A stretch of 45,258 nucleotides of DNA from Acidobacteriota bacterium (lineage in GTDB: Bacteria > Acidobacteriota > Terriglobia > Bryobacterales > UBA6623). A model generated the notes under the pieces. That model had not been told where the DNA came from. It saw only the letters and a program-made list of their open reading frames with translations, and ran no database searches. The DNA is taken from the NCBI GenBank assembly GCA_027624045.1, contig JAQBUE010000019.1, positions 1 to 45,258 on the forward strand, written 5' to 3'. The first letter of the stretch is position 1. Every line of letters starts with the position of its first letter. The translations under genes and the position numbers were made by a program. Below are positions 7,334 to 16,022 of this stretch, one piece after another.

Positions 7334-9481
7334 TCAGGGCACATCCCGCTGCACCCAGACTTGGACGGCGGTCGGATTTCTTCCATTCGGCGCTTTACCG
7401 AGCCAGGTCGTACCTGTAATCACGTCGAGACGTCCATCCCCATTAACGTCACCGACATCGAGGGTGGGGTGATCACAGGAATCATCAATAAGCACGTGCG
7501 GCTCGAACGAACCGTTATCCTTTCGCTCGAACCAGACAACTCCCGGTAGTCCCATGTCCTGTCGTTCGGACTCGCTGAGTTCAGGAATCCACGACGAGGC
7601 GACCACATCCAAATCGCCGTCGCCGTCCAGATCACCCGCCTGTGCCCTCATCGCGCCATAGTAGCGGCCAATCAGGTGATGGGCGAACGGAAACTCTCCG
7701 CGGTTTTCAAGCCAAGCAACTCCTTGATAGGGCTTGAACCGGATCATGTCGTCCATCGTGTCACCGTTTGTGAGAAGTACGTCGAAGTCGCCGTCTTGAT
7801 CGAAATCAACGACCTCGATGCCGCTTGTCCCCCAATGCGGATGAGGCGCGACAAAAATGTCTTGCTTCTCGAATCGTCCCGCGCCCTGATTGATGAAGGC
7901 CACAACGGTTTCGTGCTGCTGCGAAATCAGGGCCAGGAAATCCGGTTTGCCATCGTCGTTCAAATCGACCACCGGCACATGGATGCTGCCCGTGCGCTCA
8001 TCGAGAGTGATGGGCTTGAACGAGTACTTCCCCGGATTTCCCCGACTCGATTGATTCTCTAGATAAAGAATGCGCCCGACAGTGATCCAGCCGAACTCGG
8101 CGACGATCAGGTCAAGATCGCCGTCGGCATCGAAATCAGCGGCCTGCACGTCGGCCACACGACCAATGTTCTCAATGAGCGGGTAAGTTTCGAACTGCCG
8201 ATCGGCTGTCTGGCGAAGCCACACGACAGCCCCCGCGGTCTTGTCTGACGGCATGACCGCACCCAGATCCGCCACGACTAAGTCCATCCGGTCGTCTTGA
8301 TCGAGGTCCACAGCTTCGGCGTGATCGGGATGGGAAAGCCTCGCGATCCCACGCAGCCGCAACTCTTTCGAACGAGGATCGGCCCACGAGACCCATCCGG
8401 AAATCATGTCGCACGCGACGATTTCCGAACCATCAAGGTCAGCAAATAGGTCTAACAGAGCTACGTTTGCGGTTCCAGGCACTCGATCGCCCGCGGGCAC
8501 GCCTTCGAAGTTCTTCGCCGCGAAATGGATGCCATCATCTTTGGAGAACTCCAGCGGTGGGTTATCCAGTTCGACGGGCGCCAATTTCTCAAAGTAGGCG
8601 GCGACCTGCGCTAACTCCAGTTGCCGGATCGGCCGCCCTTGTGAAGCCAACAGACCATCGTTCGCGAGACCGAACATCTTCGCCGTCTTGCCAAACCACG
8701 CTTTCTTCGGAAGAATTCCCGGAGGCGTCCACTTGTGACACTGGGTGCACTCTTGCCGAATCAGACGCTCGCGGCTCAGTACGTCCGCCGGCTGCGATGT
8801 GGATGATCCTAAGTCGGAACCAACCGGCGTTTGCTCGGGGCCGAAGGCCTTCTTGGCTCGGTCGGGATCGAGCCGAGAGGCTTCGACTTTCAGCTGATCG
8901 AGAGCCTCTTTCTGAGCGGCGTCAGCAGAACGCGGGTCATCAAGAGCCATTTGATGCGCCTCTATCAGATAGAGCAGGACGTCGATATTCGTGGATTGGG
9001 CGGCCCGGACCTCTTCCAGAGTTTCTATGGCGCGCCCAGGGTCGCCGGAACGCAGACGGGCCAAACCCAGCCACGACTTCATCTTCAGATCACTTGGAGT
9101 TGCGTCCACGGCTCGTTCAAGATAGGCCAACGCCTCGCTGGCCCGTCCGAGCATGAGTAAGTCGTATCCAAGCAGACTATACACACCCTGCAGGTTCGGC
9201 TTGACCGCCAGCGCCTTGCCGAATGATTCGACGGCCTCCGCCAGATTTCCCTGGTGATGCTGCGCTAGACCAAGCTCGGCGTGCACTTCAGCGAGATTTG
9301 CGCCGAGACGGAGAGCTGCTTGGAACTCCCGCACGGCCTCGTCGAGCCGTTGCTCTTGCCGCGCTTGAATGCCACGCTTGATGTGGGCAATGGCTTCGCC
9401 GCTGGGTTGTTGTGCCAGGAAGGGTGGAGATGATATCCACAACAAACCCAGAACGATGACCATGCTTGCCGCGGCTCTCAT
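7334..9481 (-). CDS. secreted TPR - cytochrome c (CxxCH) - FG-GAP repeat protein
   Basis: The 715-residue protein starts with a signal peptide ending near FLAQQ. About four TPR units follow (residues 30-190), then a single haem c-binding motif CTQCH (about residues 244-248) in a short cytochrome-like segment. The C-terminal half contains at least six FG-GAP/VCBS calcium-binding motifs (DLDQDDRMDL, DFDADGDLDL, DLNDDGKPDF, DFDQDGDFDV, DLDGDGDLDV, DVNGDGRLDV), expected to form a seven-bladed propeller. It is likely periplasmic or surface-associated and redox-active through one haem. Its TPR part is clearly paralogous to the 14862-16022 protein. Substrate and partners are unknown. Confidence 0.88.
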   Translation of the reverse strand: MRAAASMVIVLGLLWISSPPFLAQQPSGEAIAHIKRGIQARQEQRLDEAVREFQAALRLGANLAEVHAELGLAQHHQGNLAEAVESFGKALAVKPNLQGVYSLLGYDLLMLGRASEALAYLERAVDATPSDLKMKSWLGLARLRSGDPGRAIETLEEVRAAQSTNIDVLLYLIEAHQMALDDPRSADAAQKEALDQLKVEASRLDPDRAKKAFGPEQTPVGSDLGSSTSQPADVLSRERLIRQECTQCHKWTPPGILPKKAWFGKTAKMFGLANDGLLASQGRPIRQLELAQVAAYFEKLAPVELDNPPLEFSKDDGIHFAAKNFEGVPAGDRVPGTANVALLDLFADLDGSEIVACDMISGWVSWADPRSKELRLRGIARLSHPDHAEAVDLDQDDRMDLVVADLGAVMPSDKTAGAVVWLRQTADRQFETYPLIENIGRVADVQAADFDADGDLDLIVAEFGWITVGRILYLENQSSRGNPGKYSFKPITLDERTGSIHVPVVDLNDDGKPDFLALISQQHETVVAFINQGAGRFEKQDIFVAPHPHWGTSGIEVVDFDQDGDFDVLLTNGDTMDDMIRFKPYQGVAWLENRGEFPFAHHLIGRYYGAMRAQAGDLDGDGDLDVVASSWIPELSESERQDMGLPGVVWFERKDNGSFEPHVLIDDSCDHPTLDVGDVNGDGRLDVITGTTWLGKAPNGRNPTAVQVWVQRDVP

Positions 9482-9527
9482 TGCCGACCAGTTTTCTTGA
9501 CTCCCATGCCCGAGGGGCAGCTAAGGT

Positions 9528-9730
9528 TCAGCGGGTCTTGAGGACAATGGTCGTATCAACCGTCCTCGACGGAATCCAGCATGGACACGTGCGCCCCGCA
9601 GCTTTGCTTATCGTAGCGAACGGCCTTGTCACCTTGAAGCAGTTTGGCCGACGTGATCGGGCCGGGATAGTTCCCGTCCGGCACCGCCCCACGCTGCTGG
9701 ACCGGAATGGGTTCCATTGCTACGCCCACT
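9528..9730 (-). pseudogene. possible C-terminal remnant, perhaps of alpha-L-fucosidase (GH29)
   Basis: Minus-strand frames read AVPDGNYPGPITSAKLLQGD and, after a frame change, VDTTIVLKTR before a TGA at 9528-9530. The order of a late beta-strand segment with a LLG/LLQ-like turn and a final VLK strand recalls the C-terminal domain of GH29 fucosidases, but the match is short and family assignment is tentative. It lies immediately upstream of the start of the 7334-9481 gene. Confidence 0.25.
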
Positions 9731-10053
9731 CGTTCGTCGAGTGACCCGTAGGTGAACAGATCCGGTTGCTAACTGTTGGCCGCGCATTCTTCCTGGACGC
9801 ACCCCCTACTTCTCGGTCGCACTTCTCGGTCGCACTTGTTTCGGATTCGTCAGAAACTTGCTAGACTCCGCGAAGGCGATGGCGATAAGCTTATACAAAA
9901 GTCAATAAGTCGCTGGCGAACGATTCCAGACGGGAGTGCGCCCTTTCCCGTGGTCCGTACAGCGAAGGTTAAGACTGGATGTCGTGCGGCTCCGCGGCTT
10001 GTTAAAGGACTCGCATCCGGCGGCTGAATCCGATTTGTCGAGCAGGCCGACAA
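9731..10053. other. intergenic between divergent genes, with small repeats
   Basis: No gene was recognised. A 13-bp unit ACTTCTCGGTCGC is exactly tandem at 9818-9830 and 9831-9843. A 10-bp palindrome ATAAGCTTAT lies at 9885-9894, followed by an A+T-rich stretch. The palindrome could be an autoregulatory site for the GntR-type gene downstream, but this is only positional inference. Confidence 0.4.
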
Positions 10054-10800
10054 TTGTTCACGGTCGCCTGGATTCTCCCGCCCGAGAGTCTCCGAAGCGA
10101 GGTACACAGAAAATTGCCACAGCGAAAGTCAGGCTCCGCGAGCACGCGGGCCTTCGAATCCATTCGTGATGACATCATGGCTGGGAAGATTCGTCCCAGT
10201 GCCCGTCTGCGGGAACTTCATCTTGCCGAGAGGCTGGGAGTCAGCCAGTCAACGATACGGGAGGCGCTGTTCCAGCTTGAACATAGCGGCCTGGTCGGCC
10301 GTGTACCGAATCGCGGGACCACTGTGGCGAGCTTCTCTCAAGATGAACTCCGTGAACGGATTGAGGTTCGGCTAATCCTTGAGGAGGCCGCCTTCGTCAG
10401 AGCCGGCCAGTACCACCCTCAGAGGATGATATACGACCTCAGGGATATCCTTGACCATTCTTCGCGGGGCCACGACGAGTTTGGGCAATCGCAGGCCGAG
10501 TTGGCCTTCCACCGCCGTGTCTGGCAGGAAGCGAATAATCCAACGCTATTCCGGACCTTGGAGCAACTAACGGCCCCTCTATTCGCTTTCGCGGGACTAG
10601 TGGCGGCAACGGAACGGCGTAAGTTGATGTCGGACTTCGTGGCCGCGCACGAGGTACTCATCGACGCACTCAGCCGAAAGGACCCCGAGGAAATACGAAA
10701 AGCGATCCATGATCATATTGTCGGCTTCCAGAGCGGCTTCTTCCGAATTAGCGGATGGACCGGTGCGTCCGAAGAGGTGTCTCGCTCTGAATCTGTCTGA
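10054..10800 (+). CDS. GntR family (FadR/FCD subgroup) transcriptional regulator
   Basis: The N-terminal winged helix-turn-helix is clear (AFESIRDDIMAGKIRP, LAERLGVSQSTIREALFQLE, GLVGRVPNRGTTVA), followed by an all-helical FCD ligand-binding domain with the usual His-containing metal/ligand pocket (FHRRVWQEANNPTL, AAHEVLIDAL, IHDHIVGFQSGFF). Such regulators normally repress transport or catabolic genes and release DNA on binding a carboxylate. The start is uncertain: the TTG at 10054 gives 248 residues, but homology begins only around residue 30, so a later non-ATG start is possible. It lies 340 bp upstream of, and in the same direction as, a TonB-dependent receptor whose control region contains a GntR-type palindrome at 10927-10938; the receptor is the likely target. 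Confidence 0.9.
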   Translation: MFTVAWILPPESLRSEVHRKLPQRKSGSASTRAFESIRDDIMAGKIRPSARLRELHLAERLGVSQSTIREALFQLEHSGLVGRVPNRGTTVASFSQDELRERIEVRLILEEAAFVRAGQYHPQRMIYDLRDILDHSSRGHDEFGQSQAELAFHRRVWQEANNPTLFRTLEQLTAPLFAFAGLVAATERRKLMSDFVAAHEVLIDALSRKDPEEIRKAIHDHIVGFQSGFFRISGWTGASEEVSRSESV

Positions 10801-10852
10801 TCGGCGAGATCCGGTCCCAAGCGCAACGTTCGGTGCCACAGAGGAGCGACTC

Positions 10853-10910
10853 GCCCAAAAATTTACTGCCCAAAAATTTACTTGACACACGCTCGGCACT
10901 TTGGTAGCCT
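10853..10910 (+). promoter_or_regulatory. predicted sigma-70 promoter with tandem A+T-rich 15-mers upstream
   Basis: A TTGACA -35 box (10882-10887) is followed after 17 bp by TAGCCT (10905-10910), a moderate -10. The 15-mer GCCCAAAAATTTACT occurs twice in exact tandem (10853-10867 and 10868-10882), ending at the -35 box. Its A/T tracts could act as an UP element or activator site. Transcription would start near 10917 and read into the TonB-dependent receptor gene. Confidence 0.5.
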
Positions 10911-10926
10911 CCTTCGAGGGGCTAGA

Positions 10927-10938
10927 ATTATCGATAAT
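10927..10938. promoter_or_regulatory. palindromic operator candidate ATTATCGATAAT
   Basis: This perfect 12-bp inverted repeat has the size and outward TNRT...AYNA-like form of FadR-subgroup GntR operators. It sits just downstream of the predicted transcription start (about +10 to +21), where a bound repressor would block initiation. The nearest regulator gene (10054-10800) encodes that subgroup. A related half-site, TCGATA, follows at 10941. Confidence 0.5.
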
Positions 10939-10977
10939 AGTCGATAGTTCGCCTTGGTCAGGCTAGAGAGGCACTTC

Positions 10978-11008
10978 GTATACCCGGATGAAGCCGGGTG
11001 GGGTATCC
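10978..11008 (+). promoter_or_regulatory. hairpin in the receptor mRNA leader
   Basis: ACCCGG-ATGAAG-CCGGGT forms a 6-bp stem with a six-base loop inside the roughly 225-nt leader. An alternative pairing uses ATACCC with GGGTAT. It does not match a riboswitch class I recognise. Confidence 0.25.
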
Positions 11009-11118
11009 AGGGGAAAGTCGCATATCGGGGTTCGTTTGAAGTTTCGACCGCGTCTTGCGTCTTCCAGAGGATTGTTGCGTTTTGTGCTTACGGCGTCTTT
11101 TCTAGTCGAACCAATACC

Positions 11119-11131
11119 TTGACTTAGTCAA
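11119..11131. promoter_or_regulatory. inverted repeat TTGACTTAGTCAA next to the receptor ribosome-binding site
   Basis: The 13-bp perfect inverted repeat (TTGACT-T-AGTCAA) ends three bases before the Shine-Dalgarno GAGG (11134-11137). In mRNA it could only form a very small loop, so a DNA-binding role is more plausible if it is functional at all. Confidence 0.3.
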
Positions 11132-11142
11132 CTGAGGTGATC

Positions 11143-14100
11143 ATGAATCTATTCAGCAAAGGGGAGGGGACTCTCAATCGTTTCCTCCCGGTTTTTGCCT
11201 GCTTGGCGATTGCGGTGATGTTTACCGTCGATCTTCAGGCGCAGGATCTACGCGGTCAGGTAACGGGTACCGTTACCGACGCCAGTGGCGCTGTCATTCC
11301 CGGCGCTAACGTCGCTCTCACCAACGACGACACCACCGTCGCCGTTAGAACATCAACCAACGAGGTCGGCCAGTACCTGTTCGACTTCGTGATTCCCGGA
11401 AACTACAGCGTCACCGTCGAGCTGGAAGGGTTTCGCACTTTCGTGCAGCGGAACATCCTCGTGCAGACACGTGCGGACATTACCGTCAACGCCGCGATGC
11501 AGGTTGGCGCGGTTGCGGAAACCGTAACCGTCGAGGAAGCCCCCGTCGCGGTACAGTTCACGACGACGACGATGGAAACGACGATCGACACCAAGATGTC
11601 GCAAGAGCTTCCATTGCTCAACCGAAACCCGTATATGCTGGCCGCGCTTGACCCAGCGGTCAACTATCGCGGCGGCGCCGAGGATGCCCCCTATCACCAC
11701 TGGGCGATGAGCCAGCTGGACGTAGGCGGCAACACCTCGACGAAAAACAACGTTCTGATGGACGGCATCCCGCAGTTGGTCGGGGCCAAAGGCGTCTATA
11801 CGCCTCCGATGGACGCCGTTTCCGAAGTCAACGTGCAGCAGAACGCAACGGATGCCGAGTACGGCCACAGCGCCGGCGGCATCGTTTCCGTGCAGATGAA
11901 GAGCGGCACGAACGACTTCCACGGCACGGCCTATTACTTCGGCCGCAACCCGGTGATCAACGCCCGTCCCAACTCGCTGACCAGCAACCCCAGCGTCGAC
12001 CGAAGAAACGTTTGGGGCGTCAGCTCGGGTAATCCGATTGTCAAGAACAAGGTCTTCAACTACTTGTCGTACGAGGGCCAGGATGTGCGTTCGCCGGCGA
12101 CCCGGAACCTGACAATGCCGAGACAGGGCGAGCGGACCGGCGACTTCTCCCAGAGTTTCAACCGTAACGGTGGATTGCGCCAGATCTTCGATCCTATGAC
12201 CACCATGGTGACCGGTCCCAGCACCTCTGTTCGTGATCCGTTCATCAACAACATGATTCCGCAGTCGCGGATCGATCCTACTTCCCAAAGAGTGTTGGGC
12301 CAGACGTGGGCGCCCAATAACCCGGGCGACAACGCCTCCGGCGCGAACAACTTCCGTCTGGTGTTCCCGATCACGTTCAAGTACTGGAACTTCACCGACC
12401 GCGTCGACTACAACGTCAGCGACAACGTCAAGGTGTTCGGGCGCTTCAGCCGCTTTCATACCACGCAGAGTGAACCGGACTACTCCGGCTCGGTCGCACA
12501 GAACCGTCAGGGCAGCGCGCGCAACAGCGCGCAGGCCTCCGGTGACCTGGTCTGGACAGTCAGTCCGACAACCGTATTCAACATTCGCGGCTCGTGGTCG
12601 AAGATCACCGACTCGTTCTACACTCCTGAATCCCAGATTGGCGAAGAGGGGCTGGCCGAGTTGTGGCCAGGCAACAATTGGTATGCCTCTCATGTGCGGG
12701 ACATCCCGGCGGTCCACTTCCCCGAGATCAACGTCTTCGCGGACAGTACGACATCGTTTGGGCGTTCCGGTTTCTGGTATCAGGAGCCTACGACCTACAA
12801 CATGGATAGCAAGATCTCCAAACAGGCGGGACGTCACTATCTGAAGTTTGGCGGTCAGTATCGCAAGCAGTTGGTGCTGGCTGGCCGTCCGAGAGGCATG
12901 CGCTTCCGGTTCCGTCCCGATAACACGGCGGATACGTTCTTCAGCCCGAACACGGGTGCGCTCGGTCACGCCTGGGCGTCAATGGCTCTGGGCGTCATGG
13001 GCGACGGCAACGGCGACACCATCGTGCGCACCGTGGCGACCAATCGCCCTCGTGTCGATGTCTACGGCTTCTACGTGCAGGATGACTTCAAGGTCAACCA
13101 GAGGGTCACGTTGAACTTGGGCGTGAGGTGGGAGTACGAGACCCCGATGCTCGATCCGGAGAACCGGCTTTCGCGAAACCTGGATTTCACCCAGTCGTTG
13201 CCGGAGATTCAGGCGGCGATGGGGCCGATTTCCAGTGACATTCTCGCGTTGCGCACCACGCCTCTCGATATCAGCGGCGCCTGGCAATTTACTGATAGTG
13301 AGAACCGGCGGACGTGGAAGGGGCAGAAGAACCTGTTCCTGCCGCGCGCCGGCATCGCCATCCGACTGAGCGACAACAGTGCTCTCCGTATCGGGTACGC
13401 GAGGTACGCAACACCACCGATTCAGGAGCGCAGCGCGATCGCGATTCTGGGTAGCACGCCGTATCCGGGTTATGAGATCAGTGGGAATCCGTTACAGTCC
13501 ATTGAGGGCATACCTCGCGCATCATTCTCCGATCCGTTCCCGTCAACTGGCGTGGACCAAAACCCGCTACCCGAGCCCTTCGGCCAGAGGTTTGGCCGCT
13601 TTGCAACGGTTGGGACCAACGAAGCGACCTTCTGGAACCAGGACTGGAGAGCGGGCATCAACGACCGCTTCAACGTGAGTCTGCAAAAGGAAATCTTCGC
13701 TCGGATCGTGGTGGACGCAACGTTCTTCACGAACTTCGGGCACGACCAGCCGTTCAACCGCAACGTCAACCTGCTCGATCCGCGGATCGGTTATCAGTAT
13801 CAGAACCAAATCAACGCACGCGTTGACAACCCGTTCTTCGGACTGCCGCAGACGATCATGCCGGGACCGCTGGCCAGCCAGCGTACGGTAACCGTCGCGA
13901 ATCTGCTAACGCCCTACCCGCACTACCTGAGCAACGGTATCCAAGAGCGGGGCGTCAACGGCCGTAACGAGCGCTACAACTCCTTCCAGTTGCAGGTGCA
14001 GCGGCCGTTCGCCAATGGCTTCAACTTCCTGCTGGGCTACAACTACAACCGGGCCCGGAATGAGGCCTTCTACGACGACGTGGACCAGGTGGACGAAAAC

Positions 14101-14634
14101 TTCACCTATCAACGTGGAAATCTCGGCCGCAACAAGTTTACGTTTGCCGGGATTTATGAGCTGCCGTTCGGGAATGGGAAACCCATCGGGAACAGCCTGA
14201 CCGGCCTGTCGCAGAAGATCATCGGCGGCTGGCAGGTCAGCAGCATTTTCGTCTACCAGGGCGGCAGTTACCTGAACTTCCGCGGCCTCGCGGTGAGCGG
14301 CGATCCGGTCATCGACAACCCGACACGGGACGCCCGGTTCAACACTTCGGTGTTCTCGAACCTGCCTGCCTTCACGCGGCGGAGCAACCCCTGGTTCTAC
14401 GATGGTGTGCATGGTCCGCGGTTCCAGAATGTCGATTTCATTTTGGCCAAGACCACGAACATCACCGAGAAGCTGAAGTTCGAAATCCGCATGGAGGCGT
14501 ACAACCTCACGAACAGCTTCATGGGCGCGAACCCCAGTACAGACGTCAACAACGGTAACTTCGGTCGAATCAGCTCCAAGCTGGGCACACATTTCGGCCG
14601 TTCGCTGCAGTACAGCGGACGTTTCATCTGGTAG
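11143..14634 (+). CDS. TonB-dependent receptor with carboxypeptidase-regulatory-like N-terminal domain
   Basis: This is a 1163-residue outer-membrane protein of the acidobacterial Oar-like receptor type. A signal peptide (ending LQAQ) precedes a carboxypeptidase-D regulatory-like beta-sandwich (VTGTVTDASGAVIPGANVAL, near residues 35-110), a plug-like region (VLMDGIPQ, GIVSVQMKSGTNDFHG) and a long beta-barrel ending in an aromatic residue (RFIW), as expected for BAM recognition. The ATG at 11143 is preferred over the in-frame GTG at 11137, since that GTG overlaps the Shine-Dalgarno GAGGTGATC. Such receptors import large substrates, often glycans or peptides, with TonB energy; the ligand is unknown. 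The upstream GntR gene, promoter and palindrome suggest dedicated repression. A strong terminator follows. Confidence 0.93.
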   Translation: MNLFSKGEGTLNRFLPVFACLAIAVMFTVDLQAQDLRGQVTGTVTDASGAVIPGANVALTNDDTTVAVRTSTNEVGQYLFDFVIPGNYSVTVELEGFRTFVQRNILVQTRADITVNAAMQVGAVAETVTVEEAPVAVQFTTTTMETTIDTKMSQELPLLNRNPYMLAALDPAVNYRGGAEDAPYHHWAMSQLDVGGNTSTKNNVLMDGIPQLVGAKGVYTPPMDAVSEVNVQQNATDAEYGHSAGGIVSVQMKSGTNDFHGTAYYFGRNPVINARPNSLTSNPSVDRRNVWGVSSGNPIVKNKVFNYLSYEGQDVRSPATRNLTMPRQGERTGDFSQSFNRNGGLRQIFDPMTTMVTGPSTSVRDPFINNMIPQSRIDPTSQRVLGQTWAPNNPGDNASGANNFRLVFPITFKYWNFTDRVDYNVSDNVKVFGRFSRFHTTQSEPDYSGSVAQNRQGSARNSAQASGDLVWTVSPTTVFNIRGSWSKITDSFYTPESQIGEEGLAELWPGNNWYASHVRDIPAVHFPEINVFADSTTSFGRSGFWYQEPTTYNMDSKISKQAGRHYLKFGGQYRKQLVLAGRPRGMRFRFRPDNTADTFFSPNTGALGHAWASMALGVMGDGNGDTIVRTVATNRPRVDVYGFYVQDDFKVNQRVTLNLGVRWEYETPMLDPENRLSRNLDFTQSLPEIQAAMGPISSDILALRTTPLDISGAWQFTDSENRRTWKGQKNLFLPRAGIAIRLSDNSALRIGYARYATPPIQERSAIAILGSTPYPGYEISGNPLQSIEGIPRASFSDPFPSTGVDQNPLPEPFGQRFGRFATVGTNEATFWNQDWRAGINDRFNVSLQKEIFARIVVDATFFTNFGHDQPFNRNVNLLDPRIGYQYQNQINARVDNPFFGLPQTIMPGPLASQRTVTVANLLTPYPHYLSNGIQERGVNGRNERYNSFQLQVQRPFANGFNFLLGYNYNRARNEAFYDDVDQVDENFTYQRGNLGRNKFTFAGIYELPFGNGKPIGNSLTGLSQKIIGGWQVSSIFVYQGGSYLNFRGLAVSGDPVIDNPTRDARFNTSVFSNLPAFTRRSNPWFYDGVHGPRFQNVDFILAKTTNITEKLKFEIRMEAYNLTNSFMGANPSTDVNNGNFGRISSKLGTHFGRSLQYSGRFIW

Positions 14635-14661
14635 ACGCCTGAGTAGCCTTCAACCTGTAAC

Positions 14662-14704
14662 CCGGGCCGCTCGCCTCACACGAGGCGGCGGCCCGGTCGC
14701 TTTT
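14662..14704 (+). terminator. rho-independent terminator after the TonB-dependent receptor
   Basis: A 15-bp G+C stem with one bulged base (CCGGGCCGC TCGCCTC / GAGGCGG CGGCCCGG) and an ACAC loop is followed by TCGCTTTT. It ends the receptor transcript about 28 bp after the stop. Confidence 0.9.
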
Positions 14705-14861
14705 CTGGGGAGCAGCTTCCCCTTGTTTGTGCCGCTGAGTTCACATCCCTATGGGAAAATGCTCACAGGACCTCCTCCGTGAACCGCATCCTGCTTTTCG
14801 TTACGCCGGGCGTTGAAGACATCAAAGCCAACCGGATTCTCGATGTCAAGGAGCCCGCGCC

Positions 14862-16022
14862 ATGAACCGACCGGCCCCGTCTATCGAAGGGGCACGGCAT
14901 GCCGTGCCCGCATGGATAACCCCTCTTGTTCTCTTTGTGACCTGGATCTTCCCTGCTTCACTCGGAGCGCAAACTCCCCCCAGCCCGGATGTTGTCGCCC
15001 ACGTCAAAGCAGGAATCCAAGCACGCCTGGAAAAGCGCTATACCGACGCGCGGCGCGAGTTGGAAGCGGCGGCCAAGCAAGCCCCGCACATCGCTGAGAT
15101 TCACCTGAACCTGGGCCTTGTCTACCACGAGCAGGGGGATCTGGGACGCGCGATCACAACGTTGCGAAAGGCTTTGGATCTCAAGCCGGAGGCAAAAGGA
15201 GCCCGAAGTCTCATTGGCTTCGACCTGCTGACGCTCGGACGCTACGGTCCCGCCGCGGACCAACTCGAGAAGGCTTACCAGGAGGATGCTGCTCCGCAAG
15301 TGAGTGGCTGGCTCGGGCTGGCCTATCTGAAGTCAGGACGCCCCAGCGACGCCATTCCCAGACTGGAAGCCGCCCTCGACGGACAACCCGGAGACGTTGA
15401 CCTGCTCTACTACCTGGCCAAGGCCTATTCAATGGTTTCGGCTCAGCTTCAGTTGACTCTGTTGCGGGCCTCGCCGGATTCCGCCAGGGCCCATCAAGCC
15501 ACCGCCGATGACCACGCACTCAATGGCCGAACGGATCAAGCCATCGCCGAGTATGAATCAGCGCTGAAGCAGGCCCCGGACATCGTCGGCGTTCACGCGG
15601 CCTTGGGCGCCTTGTACCGTGACGCGTCCCGCTACGAGGAAGCTGTTCGGCATTACGAAATAGAGCTGGACCGCGCGCCCGACGACCTAGACCTGCGCTA
15701 CCAGTACGGTTCCGTGTTGCTCCAGCTCGGACGTTCGTCGGAAGCCGTGCCCCACCTGCAAGCCGCGGTCGACGGAGAACCCACCCGCGCCGACGCGCAG
15801 TTCACGTTGGGCAAAGCGCTCGTTGATCAGGCCGCACTCGACGCGGCGATGAATGCTTTTAGCGCCGTCCTGGCCGCCGGCCCCACGTTACAGCAGGCGA
15901 TGGCCGCGCACTACCAGATCGGGCAGATCCTTCGCCAACAGGATAAACCGGAAGCCGCAGCCGTGCATTTGAACGAGTTCCGCAAACTCCGCGGTCAGTT
16001 AATCCGCGCGGAACAGCAGTAA
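14862..16022 (+). CDS. secreted tetratricopeptide-repeat protein
   Basis: The 386-residue protein has an N-terminal hydrophobic stretch (LVLFVTWIFPASLGAQ) consistent with a signal peptide, then roughly nine TPR units to the end. Residues 45-190 are paralogous to the TPR part of the 7334-9481 protein (shared VVAHVKAGIQAR-like opening, GLVYHEQGDL, LIGFDLLTLGR), but here more TPRs follow instead of a cytochrome and FG-GAP domain. It is expected to be a periplasmic protein-interaction scaffold. A 28-codon frame starting at GTG 14779 overlaps this start as ATGA, which may couple translation or be a remnant. Its stop codon directly abuts the stop of the convergent peroxidase gene. Confidence 0.88.
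   Translation: MNRPAPSIEGARHAVPAWITPLVLFVTWIFPASLGAQTPPSPDVVAHVKAGIQARLEKRYTDARRELEAAAKQAPHIAEIHLNLGLVYHEQGDLGRAITTLRKALDLKPEAKGARSLIGFDLLTLGRYGPAADQLEKAYQEDAAPQVSGWLGLAYLKSGRPSDAIPRLEAALDGQPGDVDLLYYLAKAYSMVSAQLQLTLLRASPDSARAHQATADDHALNGRTDQAIAEYESALKQAPDIVGVHAALGALYRDASRYEEAVRHYEIELDRAPDDLDLRYQYGSVLLQLGRSSEAVPHLQAAVDGEPTRADAQFTLGKALVDQAALDAAMNAFSAVLAAGPTLQQAMAAHYQIGQILRQQDKPEAAAVHLNEFRKLRGQLIRAEQQ

Noticed and set aside
7084..7419. 111-codon plus-strand frame after the ceramidase-like gene
   Set aside because: Arg/Ser/Pro-rich with no family; the same DNA on the minus strand holds the enolase-superfamily remnant and the true end of the FG-GAP gene.
8467..9156. 229-codon plus-strand frame
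   Set aside because: Antisense to the TPR-cytochrome-FG-GAP gene, Arg/Pro/Ser-rich without family similarity.
11353..12969. 538-codon minus-strand frame
   Set aside because: It lies entirely antisense to the TonB-dependent receptor gene, has a low-complexity Val/Arg/Asp composition and no family features; a shadow of codon bias.
13906..14592. 228-codon minus-strand frame
   Set aside because: Antisense to the same receptor gene, with no domain or ribosome-binding site.
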